A DNA stretch of 64,000 bases, from assembly GCA_910591455.2 (NCBI GenBank), contig OU342804.1, positions 18,010,133 through 18,074,132 on the forward strand, in the 5' to 3' direction. The stretch comes from Pholis gunnellus. Its lineage: Eukaryota > Chordata > Actinopteri > Perciformes > Pholidae. Positions 24,901 through 35,300 of the stretch are shown here, one piece after another (within the stretch, counting starts at the first letter, position 1; each line of letters begins with the position of its first letter). The position numbers were made by a program, and so were the translations under genes. Below the pieces are notes generated by a model. It worked only from the letters and a program-made list of their open reading frames with translations. It searched no databases and had not been told where the DNA came from.

Positions 24901-26280
24901 TGATGAACGGGTGGTGGAGGTCAGCCGAGGTTTGGCCGGTTGTGCTGATGACCTGCCCCGGTGTAAGAGTCTGATCTATGACATCCTGGCTCGGCATTAC
25001 GGAAACGCTCAACAGCCACCTCTGCTCAGCAATCACATTTTCGACATCCACTCTGGCATCTCGGAGCTACTCGGTAAGAGCAGATCTTCTCGGTGTCCTG
25101 TTGTTTTCGGGAGGGTTAATTGGGCTTTCATGGTGATGCACAAATCCAGGTTTCATAGACAGTATTTGTTGTGGTCTGTTGTCAGTGAACGGCAAGCAAG
25201 AGCAAGCTCTAGAAGCCCTGCAGCTGAGCCTAAAGCTGCAAGACTCTCGCAGCAGAGAGGAGCTACGCAGGCTCCTGAGATTCATGGCCGTTGCAGCCAA
25301 GCCACAGGAGGTCAAGCTGCACAAAGAGGTGAGCGCTTGTGTGCCTCTTATGTGAGTCTCTGTACATGTGTACGTTTGATCTTTGTTAACTCGAGATAAT
25401 TCACTGTCAAGATTGAGAACAGAATGGCGGTGAAACGGTCTTTCTCAAGTGCCATCGTCTACAGCAGAAGACTCTCCAAAGGAAAGGTGGACTTGATGGT
25501 TCTGTTCATGATGGATAACCACTGTGATCTGTTCAAAGTGAGTCATCTCTTTGCCAGTGTGTGTGTGTGTGTGTGTGTAAGTGTGTGTCTGGTGTTGAAG
25601 GAGGGATGTAACAATCAACATCTGCGTGAGAGAAAATGCTGTTTTAAGCAGGCTGAAGCAGGATATTAACATTCACACCAGATATTACTTGAAGCACAAT
25701 TCATAAATCAAATGTGTCTGACTGGGTAAGATCGCAGACAGCTACAAGGGAAGTAAACGTAATACATATCGTGACATGACGAGATAAATAGAAACTTCAC
25801 GTCTTATTTTGCTCTCTTTTCCTCCAGATTCCGGTTTCGTTACACAAGATGGTCAGTGACAGAATAATGCATATTGTGAAAGGGAAAGATCCAGATGTGA
25901 TAACAGGTTTGCAGATTTTCCATTTATATATTCATCTTATACATTCAGTTGTTCAACAGCTGTTTGTTTGACGAAAGAACGCTTTCCCTTGGTACGAAGG
26001 AAGACAAACTCTTCTTCCACTTCAATTCTGTTTCTCTAATCTCTCTTCACCTGCAGGATTAACATACGGCACAAGGGTGAGCTCGAAGGCATACTCAGAA
26101 AATGCAGAAAAAACGACTAAAGAGGAACTTCGGTCCTTACTCCGGAGAGTCCACGAGAACCCGAAACTCTCCAATAAAGAAAAGAGACGGCTGCTGGGAC
26201 AGTTTTATAAAGGCCACCCAGAGATTTTTGTTCAGTACTTTGGAAATAGATTGTCCAGTATCAATGTGTTGCTACAGTGA
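21930..26280 (+). CDS. depdc7: DEPDC7, DEP domain-containing protein 7 (eight exons)
   Basis: Cytoplasmic DEP-domain protein; the human protein has been linked to CARMA-dependent NF-kappaB signalling. Coding exons: 21930-22378 (exon begins at 21922), 23658-23773, 23864-24056, 24853-25073, 25186-25328, 25412-25537, 25828-25906 and 26057-26280. All are GT-AG and in phase, giving 516 residues from this ATG (human 511). The DEP domain covers about residues 8-107 (ATYIWSSIISNLH, then GSEAVDVVLAHI, RLCQALMDSRVFEPV, SCSLYRF). Later family blocks are SLEDVLGNLNLN, VDEVWHQQAVFRLLQLIELPLL, YLDREVLKAFSEAQADEW, VKRSFSSAIV, LSKGKVDLMVLFMMD and the C-terminal KEKRRLLGQFYKGHPEIFVQYFG. Codons upstream of this ATG may exist (see the proposed 16-nt exon). 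The protein ends with an extra RLSSINVLLQ after the usual YFG end. Confidence 0.93.
22660..23165 (+). mobile_element. Dispersed percomorph repeat ('GTTAGCTTAGC' family)
   Basis: It contains the ordered landmarks of a very common fish repeat: GAGAAGACCAATACCACCCT, GGTTAGCTTAGCGCAAGGAC, CACCTCTAAAGCTCACTG, TATCATATCTCGTTTGTTTA, an aligned GCAGGAAGTTACTGG-type segment and GACTGTAGCTTCATATCTAC. It is non-coding and probably a non-autonomous DNA transposon. A shorter relative lies at 55528-55720. Confidence 0.65.
23534..23612. repeat. Perfect foldback: 37-bp arms, 5-nt loop
   Basis: Positions 23534-23570 and 23576-23612 are exact reverse complements over 37 bp (outer end ATAACAGACTTATTAG, inner end GGCATCAGG), with a CTGCA loop. 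It lies on the 3' side of a DEPDC7 intron, 45 bases before the exon at 23658. In RNA either strand would form a near-ideal hairpin. I do not recognise the arm sequence. Confidence 0.97.
24057..24852 (+). other. DEPDC7 intron (796 bp)
   Basis: AT-rich intron between the SYLDREVLKAFSEAQ exon and the ADEWMSGAVDCLEF exon. No repeat or extra exon recognised. Confidence 0.75.
25557..25589 (+). repeat. (GT)n microsatellite in DEPDC7 intron
   Basis: A short GT tract with one AA interruption, 20 bases after the donor of the VKRSFSSAIV exon. Confidence 0.85.
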
Positions 26281-27090
26281 TATTTATTAGTTTGAAAATG
26301 CATGTATTATAATGTAAATAGAGGTAGATGTAAGAACAGAAGCTTATGTGATGTGAAGATGTGCAGTGTAGAATGTGGATTTTATTAGCTTGCATGTAAA
26401 TAGTGTAGACTACTGAAAAAGAATGTGAATTTGAATTGTGGAGACTCATTATAAGCTGCGATATTTAAAGACATATTTTATTTCTTAGATATTTTCTTTG
26501 GTGCAGGACACTAACAAGAAACGTCCTTGTCTGTGATAATGTATATGAGACTGTTACTTTCCCATAATGACTAAATGAACCTAGTATTCCTGAGAGTTTT
26601 TTTTTTAATGTTTTCAACACTGCAACGCGTCTGGATGGCATTCGGACAAGTCTGCATACATCACTTTTCAATGGATGTCCTCTTTGTGCTTGTTCATGCG
26701 GTTTATCATGTACAATGTGACGCACAGTAGAGCAATGTCTTGAGGAACCCTCAAACGGAAATTGGAACCTGGAAATTTGAAAGTCTGATGATGTGCTGTT
26801 GTACACAACAGTAAGAGGCATTCATGAGAATCAGCCCTCTGGGTTTTTGTGTTTGTTGCAACATTTCAGCAAAACAGATGTTTGTACGTTTTTTTTTATA
26901 CTTTCAAGTTTAACCATCGCCACGTTCTAGTGGTATCTTCAGGGTTCTGTTTTGAATATGTTTTATGTATTCCTTCTAATCAGCCGAGGAAATCGCTTTC
27001 TCATTTCCAGGCGACAAAAGCATTCCCAGATTAAGTTTGAAGCGCTCACATGTTTTGGCAAATCTTAATAAAATTCAACTGGAATTGTTA
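26281..27090 (+). other. depdc7: DEPDC7 3' untranslated region
   Basis: AT-rich sequence following the DEPDC7 TGA, ending near the AATAAA at 27067-27072. No coding signal. Confidence 0.6.
27067..27072 (+). terminator. Probable DEPDC7 poly(A) signal
   Basis: AATAAA in CTTAATAAAATTC, followed after about 40 bases by a T-rich stretch. It is the best hexamer in the tail of the gene. Confidence 0.5.
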
Positions 27091-28377
27091 AACATTCATA
27101 CATGGACATTGTCCTTTTTTTTATTGTCGACACAAAATGTGTTTATTCTGATGAAAAGAGAACAAACGTGATCGTTAAATCAAGCAATTTATCCATATAA
27201 CACAAATAATATTCACTTTTGAGACAGTTTGCAGAACTTTGTGTCCTGTCTTACATGACCCAGATACATGGCCTTTTCTGTTAAAAACACCCATACAGTC
27301 CCTCCCGTCTTTAAATAGAGTGGCGTAATTATGAAATTTAAAGCAGTTTTATGCTATTGAGGTTCCCAGTCAGCTTACGAACTTGTGAAATTGTGCTTTT
27401 CACATACTGTGTTTTGGTAGAAATCAAAAAAGTAGGTTGGAAGTACTGTAATGTTAAGTTCCCTTTTTATAAAAGGCCCACACTGTTTCTCATACTGTCA
27501 TTCTTTACATGCAAAACAGGCTTTCTTCTCAACATTGAAAAGTTTAAATATGCAAACAATGGCTTAGTCATTCAAATAAGAAATGAGCGGTGGATTCTTT
27601 TCCCAAGAACTTTTGTTTTTGGTGGTGATGTTACGAGCAATTAAATACAAACACTCAAAGTAAAGACGTTATTAGACATTTAGGTTGTTTCAGTTTCAAA
27701 GAGCAATTGACAAAGTTTTCCAAATGGTGCAAATTTGAAAGTAGCCTTTAGTCTTGATTATATGGCAGTGGTAATGGTGTTTTGTTTTATGCTGCAGTGT
27801 TACATGTGAATAGGCCCAGAGCTGAGATGATGCTGCCACATACTCGGAGCAAAGGCTGTGCTGGTCAGACAAATGATGTAATCAGGCCAATGTGAAAATA
27901 AGCAGCTGGCTGGCATTGAGAAATGTTCATTGAGCTGGTTAAGTTCCCCCCCCGCCCCATCAAGTAGATTTAGTCACTACTAAGGAACTGTCTGGATATG
28001 TCAGCTAATGTTTAAATTAGTTTAAGCTGAAAGAACATTCGTAGTTCGTATTTTCACACTTAAACCCACAAAGTTAAAATGCTAAATAATGATCTTAGAT
28101 GTTTCAAAGATATCTTGCCCTTATGTAGAACGGATAAATCTAAGCCCATGAAATCCTGCTGTCAGAGGGAAACTGAATATTTGAATGGAGGATATCTGAT
28201 CTCTTCAGCTAAGCGTCGCATGCTGCCGCCTAGTGATAATGACGAGGCCTGTTGTGGCTGAGCTAAAAGAGAAGTCTTTATAAAACCTCAAGACAGCGAC
28301 AGAGAAAGACAGCAATGAAGCATAAAGCATGAGTTAAGTCAAATAAAAAAGCAAATCCGGTTGAAGTCTTTTCCATT
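27091..28377. other. Intergenic gap between DEPDC7 and CSTF3 (tail to tail)
   Basis: About 1.3 kb, AT-rich, with a CTCF-like motif at 28222-28235 on the minus strand. In human this interval holds TCP11L1; I see no exon of it here on either strand. Small ORFs are not convincing. Confidence 0.6.
28222..28235 (-). promoter_or_regulatory. CTCF-like motif
   Basis: On the minus strand this reads CACTAGGCGGCAGC, which fits the CCASYAGRKGGCAG-type CTCF core except at the edge. It lies just beyond the 3' end of CSTF3. Confidence 0.45.
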
Positions 28378-28383
28378 TTTATT
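28378..28383 (-). terminator. Probable CSTF3 poly(A) signal
   Basis: TTTATT on the plus strand is AATAAA on the minus strand, about 390 bases after the CSTF3 stop in transcription order. This is a plausible 3' UTR length. Confidence 0.5.
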
Positions 28384-28771
28384 GAAAGGAATTGTTTACT
28401 CCAGTTATCTAGAAAAAAAGAAAAAAAGAAGCTTGATTCCACTCTGCCATCACTGGAACATCACAAGGCCAAAATAAGCTGTGTGCCAAAGTCAATGGTT
28501 GAATTAAAAACTTTGTACAATATAATGGTCAGTCTTTAAAAATAAAAACTGTTTAACAAAAAAAAAAAAGAAGCCACGAGAACACTCAGGTGTACATACT
28601 GTATGTATGTCTCGGTGAGTGTGTGTGTGCATGTATGCTTGTCTTCTGTACAGAGATAAACGGATGTATAATCTGTCAGACGCACTCAGAAATGTGGACA
28701 TGTACATTTACCCCATATGACCACCTGTTAAGATTACATTCTCCTAGGGTGAAGCGTGTGTTTTGGTTGGT
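28384..28771 (-). other. cstf3: CSTF3 3' untranslated region
   Basis: Minus-strand tail from the TAA stop (28772-28774) to the AATAAA near 28380. It includes a poly-T run on the minus strand (28558-28569) and short GT-type runs. No coding signal. Confidence 0.55.
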
Positions 28772-31700
28772 TTATCGGATCCTTTTCTGTTGGCGTGCGC
28801 GGTAGATGTCGTGTATGGGCGGAGCCACGGCTCCTTTGTCGTCCTCCTCGTCGGAATCTGCGTTAGGCCTCTTGAGTGACTTGGCGACAGCGTGGTTCTC
28901 CATGGATCCATTGCCCTCCCCTCCTGCGTCGGGCTGTCTACCAGTGATCAGCTCTACAGCAGCATCAACAGCTACAGAGACCGAAAATACATCAGTAACA
29001 AATAGGGGACAGAACATTTTGTGCCACTGTAACACATTTTATACCAATGCATTTGACAGCTGTCTAGATATTTCACTCTGGATCCAAGTGTTGGTTTGAT
29101 CACTGGATGACTGCCCAAATATCTGACTGACAGTTCCATAACCAGAGTCCAGTTTCTAGTGTGTCTAAAAATAGAAATTTGGATTCATCCAAAGCGCTGA
29201 CAAAAGCAAAACTTACTGTCAGGAAGTGTGCATCTCCTGAATGTTTCCATGAGCTCATCCACTTGAACAAAGGGTCCCTGCAGCGAGAAACAATCACAAA
29301 CTTATTACATTCTAGTAGAAACCCCCCCCCTGCTCCTTTCGTCTTATTCATTACCAGTAAATATGAGATTGATGGTATCAAGCTGCAGCTGCTACTCACA
29401 GTGAAGCACGTAGGCGGAGGGAGCAGCTTCATCAGAAGTACAGCAGCTGGGGGGACTGGGAAAACTCCACCAGGGACAGGGTGTAGACCTGGAGCTGTGG
29501 AGAGGCACACAAGAGGCTCCATCAAAGACAGCAACAATATCATTCTTAAACACAGAGTTTCACTGATTTGTCACAACATCCAGTGGAGGTGAGAGAAGAC
29601 TACGTACGGGCAAGGTGACGTGGCTGGAAGGGGATCATCTGATTGGTGTCGGGTTTGGGGTACTCGGGTTTACGGTCAGCTTCATCCTTTAGTGACGGCG
29701 TAGAGGGCGTCACCACGGTCTCTGGGAGCATCGCTGCCAGTTTGGCACGAGACACATCCTGCAAACACATAGTGGAAACCGTTTGAATATCAGTGGAAAG
29801 AAAAGCCTGCGACTGCTTTTGCAGCTAGAGGTGCCGTTCTCTAAAAGGCGGAATGCACACCTTGTATCCAAGGGCCTTGAGTTCACTAGCAGAGCAGGGA
29901 TACAGGTCCATGAACTTGTATCTATCGACAAGCAAGGCTGTTTCCTTGCCCTCATACTCGTCCTTGAAGGCAGTGAATCGCCTGCGCTCCACTTTCAGGA
30001 TACTGGCCAGGTCTCCTATGTTGCTCTCGAAAGCCAGGAACCGAGCCCAGATCTCGCTGAAGGATGGAAGAGAAACGAAAATAAGCAAATGTTGTCAGAG
30101 ATAATGATTAATACGCCAATTATATACGTGCACACAACCTATTCAATACTTACCCTGACTTTTCTGGTGACAAGCTTCCTGAGGTGAGGACACGTTCAAA
30201 CAGAACCCTGGTGTTGTTATCCTCTGACGTGGTAAAAGAAGACAGAACAAACAGGGTTACACATTTGTCTTCCATTACTGTGACAACAATGATGGAGACA
30301 TCTTTCATTTCATCAACAGCTGAAAGCACGACATCACTGTTACCTCAGTATCAAATAGTTAATGAAGCCACTTCTTTTAGATGAATGGATTGCTAGTAAA
30401 GAACATATTTCCTACACTCTATTACACATGACCTACCATTAAGGTGGGAGAGGTAATCAATGTACGCCAGTATGTACTCTGGAATGTCCCCGTATTTCTT
30501 CAAGCCGAGCTCAAAAATCTTGAAGGCCACTGATTTATCCTGCGGGGGAAAATATATATATTTAGGATACATTTTAGTACCACTGTACATATAATAAACG
30601 TGCGATTATGTGTGCTTACCTTGCTGCAGTAGTACTCCATCAGTGCTGCCGTCACGTACACATGGTGGCGCGTGCGTAGATCCTCTCGGCCCTTTTTGAA
30701 GATGGTGCGACCCGACTTGATGCCTTCCGCCCTCCTGGCAAACTTCATGTACTGAATGTAGACCAGTGTGGGGTCGATGTCCTCAATGGTCAGCAGTTTG
30801 TTATAGATGCTGTGGACCTTCTCGTACTTCATGCGACTCTGAGAAGGGAAGCAAACGACATAAGCGGATGGGTCCCCGCGGTTCTTACTGTGGTGATCAC
30901 AATTTGTTTGCCGCGTAAGCAACTCACTTCTTCATAGTCTGCGAATGAAAAGTACAGCAGCATGTTCTTCTTCAGAAGAGTCCCAATGGCGCGTTCGTAG
31001 ATGTTCGCTGCCTCGTCACTAAACAGCTTGGAATTATTCATATCCTGAGCGAGGAAAAACATACAAACAAAGAAATATAAGATCGTTTGGAGCTGAAGTT
31101 TGACTTCTTTGAAAAATACCAAAATTCAAGCCCGAAAGGGATTTTTTTTATTTTCTCACCCCTTTCTCGGCCAGCAGTTTGCTGGACTGCTCCAGGTACT
31201 GTGCTGCCTCATACCATACGTCAGGGTGGTGGCCCAGCACCAGCAGACACTGCTCATAGGCAAACATCACTGCAACACAGAGCGCATCAGCAATTGACTA
31301 CAATTCCTAAAAAACAGGATCAATGCATTTGAACCGCGAGTGAGGAGAAAACCTACGCCCTCTAGTGACCGTTTCCCTACAGCAGATAAAGATTCAAACA
31401 CTATGCATCTCCATCGATTGACGATACAATTGCATAATTACAGGAATCACAGGCGCTTTGGGGGCATATACAGCAACGGTTTACAAAGTTCAAACCCAAC
31501 GCAATATATCCTGCCTGCAAATAGTCACCTCTCTTTGTGATGAGCGTCTGGTCTTCTGTGCGCAGTGGGTTGCTTTTCTCCCACTGGATGTACTTCTTCC
31601 ACATTTCCACTTGCTGGGCTTCCTGGGGGGAGTTCTGGGGCGGTACTGAGGGTGCATTCCTGTCTAACCCCTTCATCACAGTCTCGTACTCCTGAATGAC

Positions 31701-32283
31701 ACACACACACACACACCATGCAACAATCTGTGTTAGTTTACAAAGACAGTATTCAAAAGAGGTCTGTGCATATTGGCGACACTGCCTCACCTTTGCCACT
31801 CTCCTGGCGTTCATGTAGTCCCTACTTCGGTCCTCAATCATCTTTTTGGCCAAGTGCACATTGATTCCCTGTTCACGAAAAAAAGAGGAAGTAAGTCTCG
31901 CGCTCCATCACTCTCACGTTTTAACAGCTGCATGTGTGCAAACATGTATAGAGTGAGGCCTGGGTGGGTCACTCACCTCCTCGTATTTGCTATAATCTCT
32001 CCAGAGCTGCTCGATGTTGATCATGGGGTTCACACAGCCTCTCTGGTACACCCTCCGTACCGCAGTGATCCGTTGGTTCTCTGCGTATGAGCCCACAGCC
32101 TCACTAACGGAACACGTGGCAAAATAAAATGTCAACATTTAAGAGTTGGCTAACAAAGTTGACAAAGTCTCAAAATATTAGAGGAGAACCGCTTACACTC
32201 CTTTGAGGAAGTTGATGTAGTCCACCCAAATCTGAGAGGAGGAAAGAAAAGCTGTTATGTGACTGCAGTTTAAGTAGAAATAT

Positions 32284-32328
<45 letters not shown>

Positions 32329-35300
32329 GAGCTTCGATCTGTGTACCTGATAAGACATAATTTCCATGCCAATTTTATCCAGGGCAAAGTCATATGCCTG
32401 GGCCATCTTCTCTCTGGGGGTAAAACAAATAAAGTGATGTAAGTGTATTTTAGAGTACAGCAGTATGTCAGCACCACTGTTCGCACCATGCAGCATGGCG
32501 TCTTACTTGTAGCTGGGCAGCTTCCCTTTGGTCTCTCGAACATACGAGAGGTAACATTTCCACAGGTCGATGTGCAAGACTTTCATTAGGCACCTCTGAA
32601 ACAACTACAGGGGCAAGAACACAAGATGAAATAACTAGAACACAAACACACACTTACAGCTTCACTGTTTCTTTTATTTGGCTTTATACACCCATGCTCA
32701 GAAATAGCAGTTTGTATTTCAACCCATATGCCAGATTTTGGGGGGGGGGGGGGACATTCCAGGTTTTCCTCAGCACAGTTGTGCAGTGCTCTCTAGTTAT
32801 TCTGCTTCATTACAGGCCTCAGATGTGCCCTACATTTCAGAGAGCTCCTCCACCAGCTTGAAGCTCGTTTGAGGGATGTGCCGTCTTGATGGGACATTCA
32901 AACAGGAGACACTCGCATCATTTACATTTGATTATGTTAAGTGGAAACAACAAATCAGTTCCAAACCAATGCAGAGGTTGTTTTTTTTACATTAAAATAA
33001 AAATGATGGTAATATATAAAAAGTATTTCCAATAAATAGATAGCGATGACTATTTTTTTTACTAATACAGTCAAGGTAGTTTTAACTACAGTACAATGTA
33101 TTAGCTATGGTTGTCAATATACAGGACATCCTCTCACACTGACACTTTCTCCCATCGGCACACTTTCTGTACTTGTTGGGACCAAACTGACGAGCCTTAC
33201 AATGTAATACAATGATGCTTTTAATGGACACTATAATAGTGTGAATGCATGTTCTTGTGAAAATCACGTTACAGTATTTACCAGCTAGACCAATTAGAAA
33301 CAGTGTGACGACCTTTATATATTATAACTCACACACTGGTCAGCTTCCAGGACTGTGATGGACTCTTACCTTTTCTACCTTGTCATAGTTTTTAGCCTTG
33401 ATCTGCAAATCAGAGTGTAAATGCAAAGTTAATTCAAAATTCTCCTCTACTTTTATGGCTAACAGGAAACATGCATTCATGCAAATGTGACCTCTCACTC
33501 TCACTCTCTCACTCTCACACACACAGAAACAGACACAGAGGACCTTCAAGATCAACAAAGTGAAATTCACACAATGACAAACTTTAAAAAGGGGTTTATT
33601 TTCTTTGTAGATTTCACCACATGGATCACCTTCGTAACAAAGTGGTTACAGTGAATGCCAAATTACCGTTAACGTCCTGTGTTCGATTGCAGCCTGTCTC
33701 CCCCTATTTCCAGCATCTATCTCTCAAAAAAGGCAACATTTGCACAAAAAAAGAAGAAAAAAAAGACATAACCCAGAAAAACACCAGTTCCACATGTTGA
33801 TAAAAATCCTGAAAAAATTGTGAAAATGTATATTTAGAATTTTTGAAAAATACTGCAAATGTGCTATTTGTGAATAAGTATTTGATATTCCTAAAGTATT
33901 CACAGCCTGAGGTGTGTGCGTGTTTCCTTGCTAAACACTGTTGCAGTAAGGGGTTTCATGTGGCCTACTGTGGAGTTCTACTGTCGAACAGCACCAACAT
34001 TCACACTGACCGGTGGAGTGACCGGCTACAACTAAATGGAAACATTGATCTTGTGGGTGTCCTGTTGGTGGAGACGGTCACCTCTCAATTGTCCACTATT
34101 GATTACAGGCCCCAAAAAATACTGAACGTATCTGTACAGAAGGAAACATAAAGGTAAACACTTAACCATTCAAGATGAAAGTGTTATTGTTGGCAATTAT
34201 GCAACTAATGCACAAAGCAATGCAAAATGTTCAGGTGTTGCATGCACGTGGCCAACTTAATCTCTCACTAAACACACGGGGGTGGGGGGGGACGTCCTCT
34301 AAATAGAACCAGTACGACAGACTTTTGATAAACTATGCAGTAAACGCCCACTGCAGTGTAGAATGCCTTTAGGGCGACTTCCCGAAAACAGACTGACCTA
34401 CATATCTCATTCCAGGCACGGCGACAGACACATTTAGCTTCAACCTTCATTCAAAAACAGACACGGCAAATGTGAGTCTCTAATAGTAAGAGAGAGAGAC
34501 AAGAGTTGTGGTGTTCACAACATGCATCTACTGTGTTTATTTTTAGCTAAGAAATCCGTTATTTCATCACGTAACGCCTCAGATGGACAACCTGGAATGA
34601 ATCTGAGCCTCAACAACGGCTGAGAATCCTAGATGCATCTCCACGTGCTACCCCTGAAATAGATCAGCTACATAACGTGCAGGACTTGGACTGCAGTCAC
34701 GGTACAATATGCTGAGAAGATCTTTCTCGATGGTCCTCCAGGAGGGGAACCATTGCTACACATCTAGTGGCCGCTTTCAGGGCGAGTCTTCAGTAGCTGG
34801 TTACATCACAGCCTCATGAAGCTCAAACTCTACTGAAGATCAGACTAAAGACATCTACAACACACCTACAGGATCCTTTCAGCACACAATAGGCTTACTT
34901 TAATACGAGAAAAGAAAATTCACTACATTAAGTTGCATTATAAAATATACACATTGTATTTCTGTCATCCAATTGCCTCAGGTCCAACACCCAGTAAATG
35001 CTTTTCTTCATTTACATTCCACATTGAGTGAAACTGTGCACCGACTCCACATTACAGAAACTCGACTGCATTTAGCTGCAGCTTTTAGATCATTGATGCA
35101 GTACAATAGTGCAAATACAAGCAAGACATTTCCTCTCTACGAGAAGACGAATAAGACTTAACTAATCTGAGTTTTGCAAGTTTTTTTTGTTGTTGTTTCG
35201 GCTGGTTTCCTCCTCAAGCTATACAATACATCGTGTCTGTTATAGTGCCCATGTTAGTGTAAAAAGTCAACAATGACTTGCCCGGTATGCAATTTTCACC

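Noticed and set aside
34740..34780. CTAGTGGCCGC as a fourth CTCF motif near CSTF3
   Set aside because: On the minus strand it reads GCGGCCACTAGATG, which lacks the GRKGGC half of the core.
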